Positions 22,947 through 35,830 of a DNA stretch of 64,000 nt are shown here, piece by piece. How positions within the stretch are numbered: the first letter of the stretch is position 1; every line of letters starts with the position of its first letter. Under the pieces are notes generated by a model, which saw nothing but the letters and a program-made list of their open reading frames with translations, made no database searches and was not told the origin of the DNA. The translations under genes were made by a program, and so were the position numbers. The stretch lies in the NCBI RefSeq assembly GCF_021130785.1, contig NC_060209.1, positions 25,048,001 through 25,112,000 on the forward strand, in the 5' to 3' direction. Origin of the DNA: Homalodisca vitripennis (Eukaryota > Arthropoda > Insecta > Hemiptera > Cicadellidae).

Positions 22947-25225
22947 GCCGTAATACGCCGTTATCAGTACCTGGCTCGGGCAGTATTTTGCTGAAAACCT
23001 CAGAAAGGTACATGAGGAAAGTTTGGTGCAAACTTGATCAATGTGCTAATTCCAAGTCAACCCACGAACAACATGTATACCAATGGATTGTGAAGAGCAG
23101 ACTTCTACCATAGATGGAGGAATGTGATAACGATATTGGATCCAAAGGTGTATGTGCATGATTAAGTAGTAGCCAATCGACTCCAGAGAAGTGTTCAAAT
23201 AATATTACTCCGAAATCGGATGGATCAATAATCTTCAATTTTAAAATTTGATCAGACTTGATCAGATTTGATCAGACGTCCTACTTGACCAGACTTTGTG
23301 TTCTTTAGTCGTTAACACTAGATGTAAAAGCAGTTCAATTGCTAATGAACAGGACTACGTGTTGATTGAGATGAGACGCCCTGTAGGACCGCCAGCGGTA
23401 CCGAGATGTTGGCTGCGGAGAAGATGTGCGTGTGGAGCGTCGTTTAGACCGTCAATGGCGACAAGTCTTGAAAGCATAATGACCCCGGTCCTGAATCCAC
23501 ATGGCTGACTCACGAACTCCTCTTCCCCCTCCATCATATGCCTTATACACCTACAAGCGGTGTGTTGATTGTCCAGACGAGTGGTGTAGAGCCCCTCACT
23601 GGATTCAGCACTCTCTTCGTCTGCCATGGCGAAGACATTCTGTGGCTGGCATGACTTGAGCAATCACAGGCTTAGTAGGAAGTGCACAAATGACCTGATG
23701 AACGGTATAAACCGTTTTGATCAACAATAAAAAGAGCCAAAACGATTCCCATCATCCTGCACAATGCTGAGCATATACAGGTGTTAAAAGCTTAGTCAAT
23801 ATGCACATAGTTTTAAAGTGTAATGAAAGATGTAAATGAACTCCAAAGCCCAAACTAAAAATAAGAACTTTCTATTATAATAACTAATGCCAGGATTTTC
23901 CCTTGAACCCTGAACATTCATCTCTCCTAAACAACTCCTTTATAATGATGTACATCTTGAACTAATTTTTAATTCTTGAGTTAATTTTTCCGAACCATCC
24001 TCCATTGGATCTGAAGAGTCACCAACTAACTACCTAAACAACTATTTCTTAAGTATTCATTTACTAAGTTTAATTTTCACAACTTGAGCCAAGAGAAGAA
24101 TATTAAACCATCTAGAACAGGACCTATATTGTAAATGTTTCAAACTTTAAACCAGCGTACTTTTTAAAGGATGAACTCTTTGAGGTCAGATTTGGGGCTT
24201 TGCACTCTACTAATAAATACATTAAATTTGATGTACTACTCAACCTATGCTCTCATTTAAGATTTTCTTCTGAGCCCTTGCGGGCCATCCCCCTGACATG
24301 ACTCAAAAAATAATAGTTATTTGAAAACGTAGATTTATAGGTGCAGTACTGATGTACCAAGTTTTATTGGTTTACATGTAATCATTCAGAAATTTTCAAG
24401 CTCGTGCAGGACTTTCTTAACACCTTGTGTAACCGACAAACTCTTACCAGGAGGTGAGCAATAGTAGGGTAATGTAAACTGAATATACTTGTACTGTAAC
24501 TGAAGTAGCAGTTTGTGACCTGATGCACTTCACTTAATAGGATACCAGTCTGTATCACCTGTCCTTACAATTTGAATACCAGGAATGAACACGAAACCAG
24601 TGTGTAATACTGTTATTATAAACATGAAAATTTTAAATAATAATGCAAAAACTGGAGTAAAAAGACATTGAAGATGGAAGCAAATGTTTGACTTAAATCA
24701 ACTGCTACATGATGGAAATTGAATGTATAAACCCTATGATAAATAGCGGACAGAGTAAAAATATAAAATCAAATTAAAAAAGTGTATAATAATTAAATTT
24801 TTAAAGTTTCAGTTGCTTACCACATAATAAGCGATGTGAATTTAAAAGAATATCCACTTAAAATTGTTTTAAACTGACAACCTTTTTTAGATTCCCTTCC
24901 TTATTTCAACCACCAGGAACTGGACTAAACTAATCTCTTAATCCAGGGATTATAAAACAAACTTTTCACTGGAGATGCAAACAAGGCTTAGGCCATTTAT
25001 TAATCCACCGACTTACATCTTTAACAAGTTTACCTCCACCCTAGTCCCTTAACAGGGCCGAATAATTAATAGGAAAACTGTGCCTAATTGCCTTAACTTT
25101 TGCCGCAAGGGTCGATTGGCTGTAACACCTCTCTTCTAAACTTTGCTTTTGTTGGGAAATAAATCATGTTTTACTTTAATGCGTTCTGAATATCAACTAC
25201 AACTAGAAATGTTCCGTCTTCCAGT
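22947..25225. other. Intronic sequence; unrecognised acidic open frame at 23355-23663
   Basis: The 102-codon minus frame at 23355-23663 includes FAMADEESAESSEGLYTTRL and MMEGEEEFVSQ. It is more protein-like than most frames here, but I recognise no family and see no clear splice sites. It may be a mobile-element fragment. Three TTGATCAGA-type units lie at about 23247-23277. Nothing else seen. Confidence 0.3.
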
Positions 25226-26937
25226 CAATATGTTACTCTTGTTACTATCAGTATGACCCTCCCGGGTTGCAATGATTAATATGATCTAACCACATTGTCA
25301 TCCGCAATGATAGCCACACCCTTACCGTAAAAATTACTAAGTCACGACTTGCAGTCAATATTACATATTTACTCTTGTTACTATCAGTATGACCCTCCCG
25401 GGTTGCAATGATTAATATGATCTAACCACATTGTCATCCGCAATGATAGCCACACCCTTACCGTAAAAATTACTAAGTCACGACTTGCAGTCAATATTAC
25501 ATAGTTACTCTTGTTATTGCCAGTATGACCTTGACATATAATAAAGATCAGAATGATCAAACCATGTTGCCTTCTACAAAATAACCTATCACATTATCAT
25601 AGTGATGTTACTCTTGTTACTATCAGTATGACCCTCCCGGGTTGCAATGATTAATATGATCTAACCACATTGTCATCCGCAATGATAGCCACACCCTTAC
25701 CGTAAAAATTACTACGTCACGACTTGCAGTCAATATTACATATTTACTCTTGTTATTGCCAGTATGACCTTGACATATAATAAAGATCAGAATGATCAAA
25801 CCATGTTGCCTTCTACAAAATAACCTATCACATTATCATAGTGATGTTACTCTTGTTACTATCAGTATGACCCTCCCGGGTTGCAATGATTAATATGATC
25901 TAACCACATTGTCATCCGCAATGATAGCCACACCCTTACCGTAAAAATTACTACGTCACGACTTGCAGTCAATATTACATAGTTACTCTTGTTATTGCCA
26001 GTATGACCTTGACATATAATAAAGATCAGAATGATCAAACCATGTTGCCTTCTACAAAATAACCTATCACATTATCAAGTGATGTTACCCTTGTTACTAT
26101 CAGTATGACCTATCCATGTTGCAATGATTACATGATCTAACCACTTACCATCCGCAATGATAGCCACACCATCTTGACCGTAACCAGTATGTGACTTGCA
26201 GTCAATATTCCATGTTACTCTTGTTATTGCCAGTATGACCTTACCAGACATATAATAACCATCAGAATGACCTAACCAGTACTGCCTTCTACAAAATAAT
26301 CTATCACATTATCATAGTGATGTTACTCTTTTACTATCAGTATGACCTTACCAGACATTAAGCCTAACCATCAAGTATGACCTAACCAGTATGTGACCAT
26401 CTGTATGACCTATCCATGTTACCACACTGTTACTGTCAGTGCGACCTTACCAGACATTAAGCCTAACCATCAGTATGACCTAACCAGTATGTGACTATCT
26501 GTATGACCTATCCATGTTGCCACACTGTTACTGTCAGTGTGACCTTACCAGACATTAAGTCTAACCATCAGTATGACCTAACCAGTACCTATGTGACTAT
26601 CTGTATGACCTATCCATGTTGCCACTGTTACTGTCAGTGTGACCTTACCAGACATTAAGCCTAACCATCAGTATGACCTAACCAGTATGTGACTATCTGT
26701 ATGACCTATCCATGTTGCCACTGTTACTGTCAGTGTGACCTTACCAGACATTAAGCCTAACCATCAGTATGACCTAACCAGTATGTGACTATCTGTATGA
26801 CCTATCCATGTTGCCACACTGTTACTGTCAGTGTGACCTTACCAGACATTAAGCCTAACCATCAGTATAACCTAACCAGTACCTATGTGACTATCTGTAT
26901 GACCTATCCATGTTGCCACTGTTACTGTCAGTGTGAC
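25226..26937. repeat. Nested (higher-order) tandem array, 1.7 kb
   Basis: The first part alternates module A (about 137 bp, TTACTCTTGTTACTATCAGT ... ACCGTAAAAATTACTA) and module B (about 103 bp, TTGTTATTGCCAGTATGACC ... CATTATCATAGTGATG). A starts at about 25232, 25369, 25609, 25847 and 26085, so the order is A-A-B-A-B-A-B-A with a 240-bp higher-order period. From about 26330 it gives way to a shorter unit of about 90 bp (CAGTATGACCTAACCAGTAT, GACTATCTGTATGACCTATC, TGTTACTGTCAGTGTGACC). All share the word CAGTATGACC, so the modules probably arose from one ancestor. Confidence 0.93.
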
Positions 26938-27110
26938 CTCGCCACGTTGCATACATGCCGGCGCCGAGACTGTCTACTCTCCAGGTCCGGGCCGGGATAC
27001 CCGATATGAGCCGCACCGCCCCGCCACGCAGATCGTCTTACCACATACCCGCTCTCCACCACTGCAACTACAGCTCTCCGGCCGCAGGGGCCCTAGTCCT
27101 CAGGAATGTC
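26938..27110. other. GC-rich patch adjoining the nested array
   Basis: Sequence such as GCCGGCGCCGAGACTG and GGTCCGGGCCGGGATACCC begins exactly where the array stops. It is markedly more GC-rich than either side. It may be part of the array's source unit, a CpG-rich regulatory patch, or the remnant of an inserted element. No coding call. Confidence 0.4.
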
Positions 27111-30100
27111 AAGGCAACCTCCCCATAATTCTTAGAACAAACAAGTCTTTAGATAATTCTAAAGACAACTAATTGCATAACTGATTAAAAGACCAACTGA
27201 GGTGTAACCTCAAACATCATTTCGCCCTGTTTGTGCTCGTTGGAGGGGATGTCTCATCCTTCATACAAATCAAAAACTCTTTTTTGTTTTGTATATAGAT
27301 ATTTTCTATTGGTTACTTTTATCTTATCTGGTTTCAATTTTCAAAATGAATTCATTTTACAAGAAAAAGTATGATAAGCGATTGTACCTATATTTTTTGT
27401 ATCTTATAAATAACTGAGACATACTCCATGAGTACGAGTTCAAAAATAAGATACTCCATAAGTACACGCCTAAAATAAGATACTCCGTAAAGTATGCGCC
27501 TAAAAGAGTCGTCCATCTCCTTCTCGAGCCGGCTATACTGGCAGCTATCTTGATTACAGCATGATAGGAACAGTGTGAATCTATCGTACAATAAATTGGA
27601 GATGTCTCATTTTCAATATGTGGTCAATACGCATCCGCTTTTGATGTGTTGGACATTTTTATCGGGTATTTGGAAACATATCAAACACATTTCTATTTCT
27701 TAGTTTAAATCACTCAAAATATACAGTGTAATTGAAAAACTACAAAGCGTTTGGGGACTTATACACAATACATTCAAACGATTCATCTCCCATAAAGCTA
27801 CGATAAAAATAAGGCCGTAAAGTGAATGAGGTTTAAAATTCCTATGTAGGAAAACTTTACTCTAGTCGTTTCCCTTAAGAATTTGGACTTCTAAGAATAT
27901 ACGAAATACTCTTCAAACCCAAATTTCCTTCTCAGCATGAATACTTCATTTCAGATGCTTAGAATAAAGATACTTAAAACTTCCTAGGATAGAAACACTA
28001 CCTGTACCATTTATCGTAAGTAAAGGCTCGGATTCCTACAGTTTGTTTGTTTTGAGTTTGTGGTATATTTAATAAACACTGACATTTGTAACGTCTATTC
28101 GTCTACAAAATTAGTTAAACTATAGTTAGTTGTAGTAACATTTATTCTAGTTATTTTGTACATAGGTTATCAGGCTCCAAAGCTTATAGTCACGTACATA
28201 AATAAGACATCATGAACTTGACACCGTATCTGACACGTATACACAGTTTGTTGCCGCTATCAGCACGTTTTGAGAACACTGCCACTGCGATAATGGCACT
28301 GGAGTAAACAGTGGCTGCCTTATCGAACAAAACAATGCCACAGCTACTGGTCACTTATCGCGGACTTGATAATAGCAGATAAGATATGAAGCGAAACTGC
28401 GTTCCGAGCTTTTAACAGCCATTATGATTCTATTGTCTTTTATACTTATATCGGAGCATGAAACAATGAACTGTTAACATAAAAGATCACAAAAATAGTA
28501 TAAGCTATTTAAATTAATTAAAAAATACTGTTTTGAATTAAAGTACTACTTTCGAAATTAATATACATAAGAAAATGCTTAAGGAAATAATAAAAAATCA
28601 GAACTCTTTATTACAGTACTTGCATAATTATGGGAGCTTTCCCGACATTTACTAATATTTCTTCGAACAGGAGTCTCGTCTATTACAATATTAAGCTATT
28701 TTATGAATACTGAATCCACGTATGTATCATAGTGTACGTTCGGACAGAAATTACCGCATTTTGTTATAATTCCATAAATGTATACAGATAATTATATATT
28801 AAATATCAATGAATTTTAAGTATTTGGAATAGCGGTTACATTCGTAAGAAGGAACCTAATCTATTATAATAGATATTAAACTTGAAACTATGGGATTCTC
28901 TTCTTCTTTTAGTGATTGAAACAACAAACATTCCCTGTAATTTAATTTCAGCGAAAATTAATTTGGTTTGTTATAAAATTAATGTGCATGCTAGAACTAT
29001 ATTTTTTTAAATTAGGTCGTTATGATTAATTATTTTTCTTTTAGATTTTAGATCTCTGATTTTTCTTTAGAGTGTAGCTACTTTTTTATTTTAAATCAAC
29101 TAATTGCTAAACCACGTATTAATCAGGCAGTTAATTATATCCCATTGACCATCTGAACATCAGTTTATTTCTATAAAATTAAATGTTGTTGTCTTTTGTA
29201 TGTTTCCGTACTGTCAATAATTATTTCACGATTTTACAATAACTTTATGTAAAGTTAGAACATACATTGAGGTCAGACAGCTAATTGATTATATTTTCAT
29301 AAGTTGTTAGTTATGTAATCATCACTACTGCTGATAATTTATCCACAACAAACATCCAAATGCACGCGAAACCCGCTGCACTGGTGGTCACACCGCGTTA
29401 CTCCAGTAAGAAAAATATACCTCAAAACGTTAACCTCGCTTTCATTTTTCAGTTTTAATAGATCAATCATTTAAAGAGACCACTATTATGGATTAATAGG
29501 GATGGATTTTGTATATATACTGTTTACTGCGATTGAAGCTTTCTACTGAAATTCAGCTCGATTTTCTTAAACAATCATACAAATTCAAGAAAAAATCAAA
29601 AACTTTTAAAAGTCTATGAATTAAAACTTTAAAGAAATGTAACTATTAACGAGCAAAAATAAAATAATGAATTAATTTAAATTTAATAATTTTTATTGTG
29701 CGACACAAAACAAGATGGCCGCCAATTTAGTCGGCTCTTAACCGTGGGATATAAACTCATAACATCAACGTGGTATAAAACAATGGTTCATTTTAGATGG
29801 TGGACGAATTTATATTTTACAACCAATTAACATTAGACTAACCTTAATTTATTTAAAACAAGTTAATTGGAAAAACTACAGTTAAACATTTGAAACTTTT
29901 TACCTTCAAGTAGTAATTTTCCTAGTTAGTAAAGGTTTTAGATTAGTTCCAACTTTTGTATATATAACAAATAATATAAATATATGATGTCTCGGCAATG
30001 TTCATCATTAATTATGTGCTGTTAAGTGTCAAAATCTTTGAGTAGCAGTAGAGAAATTATTGATTTTCCCCAGCATTGAAGCCGAAAGAAGCTTGTCTTT

Positions 30101-33100
30101 ATTTTAACGAAAAAAATATGATTGTAGGTATTATAGCAAATATATATCTTTAACAAGTTTACTGTAATAAAGTATACATTAATACATAAAGATATATTGT
30201 ATAAACCAGTTCCAAAACATTAAACTGGGAACGCCCAACAGAAACATTTTTTTAACGCCTGTTCATAGTCTCTCATAATTTATAAGAGCTTTTAATAGTA
30301 GAGTTTATAACATAATATTTATTATACGTTATGTTCGAAACATTGTGATATGTCTATGAACAAGAAAGTATTCTATTCTGTTGCCAATCCCTGGGTTGCG
30401 AGTTTCAAGTAGCAGAACACTGTATACCCTCCGGCGGAATCAGATAAGTCTCAGTTACTTCGCGCCGGCAGCGACTGGGAACGCCCAACTGAGACAGTTC
30501 GCACATTGCCAACCCCGGGGTTGCGACTTACTGACTAAACTTTTCCACTCTGGGAGATTGCGGAACAAGTGTTTTAAATCTGCCTCATTGCAGGTTCACT
30601 TAGGCCTATTGAAAATATATTGATACCCTGTTTATATATTGATGAGATTGTTTATTTAAGCATGTACAATCTCGAAATTTCAATTCAAATTAAACCACAG
30701 ATCATCTGTAAATTTATCAAATTAACGGTATTTTAACGCTGTGTAAAACATTGATGTACAAACACAGACTGATTTTATGTGTACAAACATTCATACTATA
30801 AGTAGATATTATTTATATTATGGCTAACGATCAACTGAATACATATAATTTACAAAAATACGCAAATTGAGTTTTTATAAAATATTACTATGTAAAATAT
30901 TAAGATGTATTAATAAAAAATTTGTACATTACTACTAACGTGATAATCTGTCTATCATCATTAATAAACTATAAGAAAATAACAATCAGTTAACATAAAA
31001 CTTGTGAGATTCATTAATTCAAATCCCAAGTAGAATGTAATGCTTTATGATTTGCATATCACAATTTTATTAGATATCACCATCATCATCATCATCATAA
31101 CACCACCGAATGCCATAACACTAATATTAATATGTTCTGAGACTAAATCTGATGGCTAATTTAATATTCTTTAAAACATACACAGAATTTTAAAATTTCG
31201 AATAAATTATTAATAATTTATGATTGCACAATTTGTAATTCACGAACGGTGCAATAAGTACTCACGTTCACTTTGATTAAATTTTAAGTACCGTGACATA
31301 AGTACGTCTTTTCGATATATATTTAAGTACTATCAATAAAAGGTGCATCGCTTGTGAAGAAGTTATTTACAATTCACCATAGTCGGATGGACAACCCAAC
31401 CCACTTCGCCTCTCTGCTACTTAACGTTTATTGTGAAACTTTTCCCATTATGGGATGCAACACACCGTCTTCCCTATCGGTCTTTCGAGTTTCCTAAACA
31501 GTCTCTGTGCCCATCGAGAATACTGTTATCAGGCTTCTTAGTACTACATGCGGTCAGCGCGTGTTATCTTTACATTTGTATTTGGCACTTTCCTGGTGAT
31601 AACGTTGCGCCACTGTTGTATTTTACCCATATGTGGGGTTTTGTCAAAAATAAAGAAAAATTCAAGTTTAACGATTCACGTTTTATTCAACAACACACAC
31701 ACATTTTACAAGTTCCGGTAATAAGATATTCTATACAATAGAAAAGGGTATATTAAAGACGAGTTTAAGGTTTATAATCTAATACCACCCAAACCAATTT
31801 CACTCTTATATAGAAGGGTTTCTGAGTCACTACAGTCAATTAAAAATCAACAGTCGACGAACAGAAACAAATGTTTATACATTCATTACTGGACAAACAA
31901 AATCCACAAAAAGCAATGTATACATTATTATAATATGATTTTACGTACGATACTGTTTTCCATAAGTACGACATTCATACATTGTACTTTTTGCAATTGA
32001 ATACTAAATTAATTGTTGATCAAATGACACGCGAAGAAAATTTCTGACTGATGTTAAAGTAGGTGTAACAAAGTAAAAAAGAAAACGTTTCGTGTCCGTG
32101 TATACTTAACCATGTGTTTAAAAAATAAGAAATTGTTGAACACGTTATAATTTATCATACTTCGGTTGCTTTACAATTTGTCAGGCCATTAAAAATAAGA
32201 GATATTCAATTATACTTCTATTATAGTGTTTTTTTGTTCACTTGTCATGTATATGTTGAAGGGAAATAACCGTGTAAATTCTACCGATTCATCCTTATTC
32301 TCCATAGATTGTGAAGGTTGACGGGGCATCATTTACTGGACGGTAAAATTTAGGGAAATTTTAATAGGGAATTTATGCAGACTTTTTCAATAGTATACAC
32401 GAACATGTATTGGGGCAAAATAATAAATCATTAAAATAATAAAAAGTTGTAGTTAAATTAAATTAAATCAGTTATCAGTTGCCAATTTATCTATTTCGCT
32501 TGAATGAAATCTATAATGGCTTGGAACAAATAAATATCGGAACTAAATTAATATCTTAAACTCCAAACTCAAATCATTGACGGTAAACGTCTCCGATTGT
32601 AAAAATCAAGAGACCCCTCAGGGGCAGCCAATAACTGCGGCAAATATTGGACTTGGCTAGAGACTCCTTTCAGGCAGTTTAACCAACTTTTCCTGCTCGG
32701 CGAAATTCAATCTCACGTCTGTGCTGGAAGCCTTTTAAGTGTGCAACTCCTACACCTACCGAACACACTTATCCAGCCACTTATTCAGTGCCATACGCGA
32801 GCATTTAGCTGTTGAATAACTCTAACCTAAGATATGTTTCACTAGAAATTAGTTACACAGGCAATATCTGATAATATTTATTATAGCTTTCTATAAAGGA
32901 TGGATTGATCTAGTAGATTACATTAATAAAGGATCTAATAGTTTTCATTAGTTCTATAGCCAACATCGAAGAGTGTAAACACTTATGTATTAAAGTGTAT
33001 ATTATATTTATGGTTCAAATTTCATTTCATTTTGCCCTACTAAGGAGTAATTTTAACCCGAGGTTTGTCAAATCATGGTATGTTTGAAAAACTATATATA

Positions 33101-33603
33101 GTTTAAAATGCTTAATGTTGAACAAGTATAACTAATAGCAATTATATAAAAATAACTTGCCTTAGAAACCAAGAAAAGAACACAAACAAAACCTGTCTAC
33201 TGGCCTTAGGATTTATTAAAACACCACTGTTAATCATTGCAATGGAGGAAAACTAAAGGAATCTTAAAACTCAGTAAGATAAAAGTAAAAAGGAATGTAT
33301 GAAAATTCCCCAGCGCATGAAATAAAGTATAATGCGGTGTTAAAAGTTTAATAATCCTTTAAGAATTTCTTTTCATTAATGAAGGGTCTAAAGAGCACAT
33401 CTAAGTTAAACCAGAAAAATATATACAAATGTTGTAAGACAGACTTAAAAAATAAGTCACAGCTTTTGACCTATTCCTATTTAAAACCCTTTTTTCCTGA
33501 CAATTCAAACTAAATGTTTGCATGAGGATAGCAACAAGTCAACAAAACATGCTAGGAGCATGCAATTACAAGGCCTGGCCATGGTTTCACATCGTTAATG
33601 AGT
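27111..33603. other. Long AT-rich intronic stretch
   Basis: No gene recognised. Small features: a GATA-type cluster at 28340-28388 (CACTTATCGCGG, TTGATAATAGC, AGATAAGATATG), a (CAT)n microsatellite at 31079-31099, and a mixed-GC patch at 30385-30545. In that patch TTGCCAATCCCTGGGTTGCG is echoed by TTGCCAACCCCGGGGTTGCG about 125 bp later, a degenerate direct repeat. Confidence 0.5.
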
Positions 33604-33678
33604 AATTCAAATCAGTAACTTCTAACGTAATTCCAATTAGTAACTTCTAACGTAATTCCAATTAGTAACTTCTATATT
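33604..33678. repeat. 25-bp unit, three tandem copies
   Basis: AATTCCAATTAGTAACTTCT followed by AACGT is repeated three times. The first copy has two substitutions (AATTCAAATC) and the last diverges at its end. Confidence 0.85.
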
Positions 33679-34152
33679 TTACCTTTTCTTGCACTGTATC
33701 CATGGGCCAAAGTATTGTGTATTGCTTGTATTCAGATAAAGCAAAATAATTCGATAAGAATACATTCCCAGCTACGGAATATAATACAATAATAAAGAGA
33801 TCGATTTATTACAATGATTTCATGACGTAAACACATTCCCAAATTCTTACTATACACATTAGTTCTTTTGAAAGAATAAAAGACTGGCTGCTATCTTTGC
33901 TTTGTTTTGGTTCGTGAATTAAAGAACTGAAAATATTATATTTAGTCAATAAAAAAAGTACTATCGTGTATTATGACAGCAGAACAACTTGTCAAGAAAG
34001 AAAAAATAACACAAAATAGTTTTTACGTGAAGAAATTCATACACCACATGAAATCATTTTACTTTGCAGCTGGTCCTTGTAGATACATCATTGTAACAAC
34101 TCCCAGTACTTAATGTGCATTGTGTCTGGTTGTATCGTATATCAGTACTCAC

Positions 34153-34347
34153 CTCAGTAACGGGTGAGGAGGCCTCCTTGTCCACGTGAGGCGTGGTGCC
34201 GTTCTGGGTCGCTTTGGGGGCTACGTCGCCCTCTTCCAGCCGCTCCAGCTTCCCGTCCTCCACACCGGCCTCCAGCTCACCTTTCTTGGTCGCCCCTGAG
34301 ATGTCCACCGACCTCTTGCTCTGTCGCGCACCCATCCTGCACTACCT
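34153..34347 (-). CDS. Akap200: Akap200-like protein, start-codon exon (myristoylated N-terminus)
   Basis: The acceptor GTTGTTACAG|AGGTAG at 34348 is followed by 12 nt of 5'UTR, then ATG at 34335 with A at -3 and G at +4. The 61 codons begin MGARQSKRSVDI and end SSPVTE, and the donor is GAG|GTGAGT. Gly2, Ser6 and the Lys7-Arg8 pair form an N-myristoylation signal with adjacent basic residues. In MARCKS and fly Akap200 this anchors the protein to the plasma membrane together with the effector segment. The rest is acidic and low complexity (LEAGVEDGKLERLEEGD). The exon ends in phase 0 and joins in frame with the effector exon at 11469-11786 after a 22,366-bp intron. The acceptor before the ATG implies at least one upstream non-coding exon, which I could not place. 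Confidence 0.93.
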
Positions 34348-34404
34348 CTGTAACAACAAACATCACAATTAGCTACAACATCTTAAATAATTAGGCACAT
34401 TGAT

Positions 34405-34760
34405 CTGGGCAAGTGTTGAAGGGTAAAGGACTGGCTCGGAGATGGACTTGTGCATGTAAGGTTCTCACACAGGATGGAATACTGTGTGGTATCACGAGCC
34501 AAGTATATCTCTTCACTGCATCAATTGCACATGAATCATTTGGGCATCTGAGCAAGTGTTGAGGGTTGAGGGACTGGCTCAGAGATGGTCTTGTGCATGT
34601 AAGGTTCTCACACAGGATGGAATACTGTGTGGTATCACGAGCCAAGTATATCTCTTCACTGCATCAATTGCACATGAATCATTTGGGCATCTGAGCAAGT
34701 GTTGAGGGTTGAGGGACTGGCTCAGAGATGGTCTTGTGCATTATATCTCTTCACTGCATT
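34405..34760. repeat. 145-bp tandem repeat, about 2.4 copies
   Basis: GCAAGTGTTGAGGGTTGAGG begins copies at about 34408, 34553 and 34697. Two full copies differ at a handful of sites and the third breaks off after CTTGTGCAT. The array is within 60 bp of the acceptor of the start exon. Confidence 0.93.
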
Positions 34761-35690
34761 AAGTGCACGCGATTGGTCTGATGTACAATAGCCATAACCT
34801 ACCCGGGGCTGAAAAATATTACAGAACGAGGCGACCTCTGCATGTATAAAGAGATGCGGTGTTATTAAATCGCATAGGGTTGTGAGTGAGGGGGTCGAGT
34901 GTGTAAACAAGGGGGTGAACCGAGAAAGGAGTAACAATAGACCCCCCGCCGTACCCCTCCATCCACATTACAATCATCGTGTGCACTCCTCACCGTAGAG
35001 TAACAAATACGTCAAATGCTGCATCCGGTAGTAACGACCTATTCATACTCCACGTAGCAAATCTAATAGGTTTCAAGCAAGTGGTAATATCTTTAGATGA
35101 CTGCGTCCAACCATAAACGTGGATCCTTTAAGGTGTTTAACATTTACACATCTCAATCTGAACCAATTTGCCGTATAGAATGAATTTTGTGGTAGATACG
35201 TGTGTAGCTGACTAAATGGTTAATTTGCCCTACAGGTTTAAATCCTATTTAGAAACTGGTTTCGAATTATTGTTATTATTGCTCTCATAAGATTTACGTT
35301 GAACCTTAAAAAAGTCTAAAAGAGGACTTTAAATTGTTATAGAAAATTTCATTTGATTACTTACGCGATTAAGCCTTACCGTTTGAAAAACATATTGTGA
35401 CAAGTCACTGGAATATGCGCTATTCTTCTCCGTCTATGCATTATAATAGGGTCCGAAGGCATTTCAGAATGTTCTGGGGAATAGGTTATGCATAGATTAA
35501 TACACAACTATGCTTAGCCAATTAAAAATAAAGAATAGATTTGTTTAACACAGTGATCCATTTTACAAAGAATGGATTCATTCACATTACTTATAGTTTT
35601 TTTCCGACAAGAAAATGCTTAGCACGTTTTTTGAGAAAGAACAAACAACAATTAAGATGAATACTAATTTGTTTAGCATTCAATGGATGA
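34761..35690. other. Non-coding, no recognised feature
   Basis: Unique sequence, GC-richer near 34870-35000 and AT-rich beyond. No gene seen. Confidence 0.45.
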
Positions 35691-35694
35691 ATAA

Positions 35695-35830
35695 ATATAT
35701 ATTTCATCATATAAAACACAGATCACACATATAAAACAGGAAATGATCTCCACATGGGCGTAGCCTGAGTGTGGAGATCCAGACATAAACGGAATTTGTA
35801 ATATTCTGATAAAGCATAAAATAAAAAATG
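35695..35830 (-). mobile_element. Likely LINE 3'-region with stem-loop
   Basis: GATCTCCACA (35745-35754) and TGTGGAGATC (35770-35779) form a perfect 10-bp stem. Inside the 15-base loop, GGGC and GCCT pair again. A sequence with the same two-tier design is in the LINE-like 3' end at 37463-37740, which suggests a shared retroelement 3'UTR structure. No coding part is recognised here, so the boundaries are approximate. Confidence 0.45.

Noticed and set aside
34164..34394. Plus-strand 76-codon frame opposite the start exon
   Set aside because: Shadow of the GC-richer Akap200-like start exon. No start context or homology.
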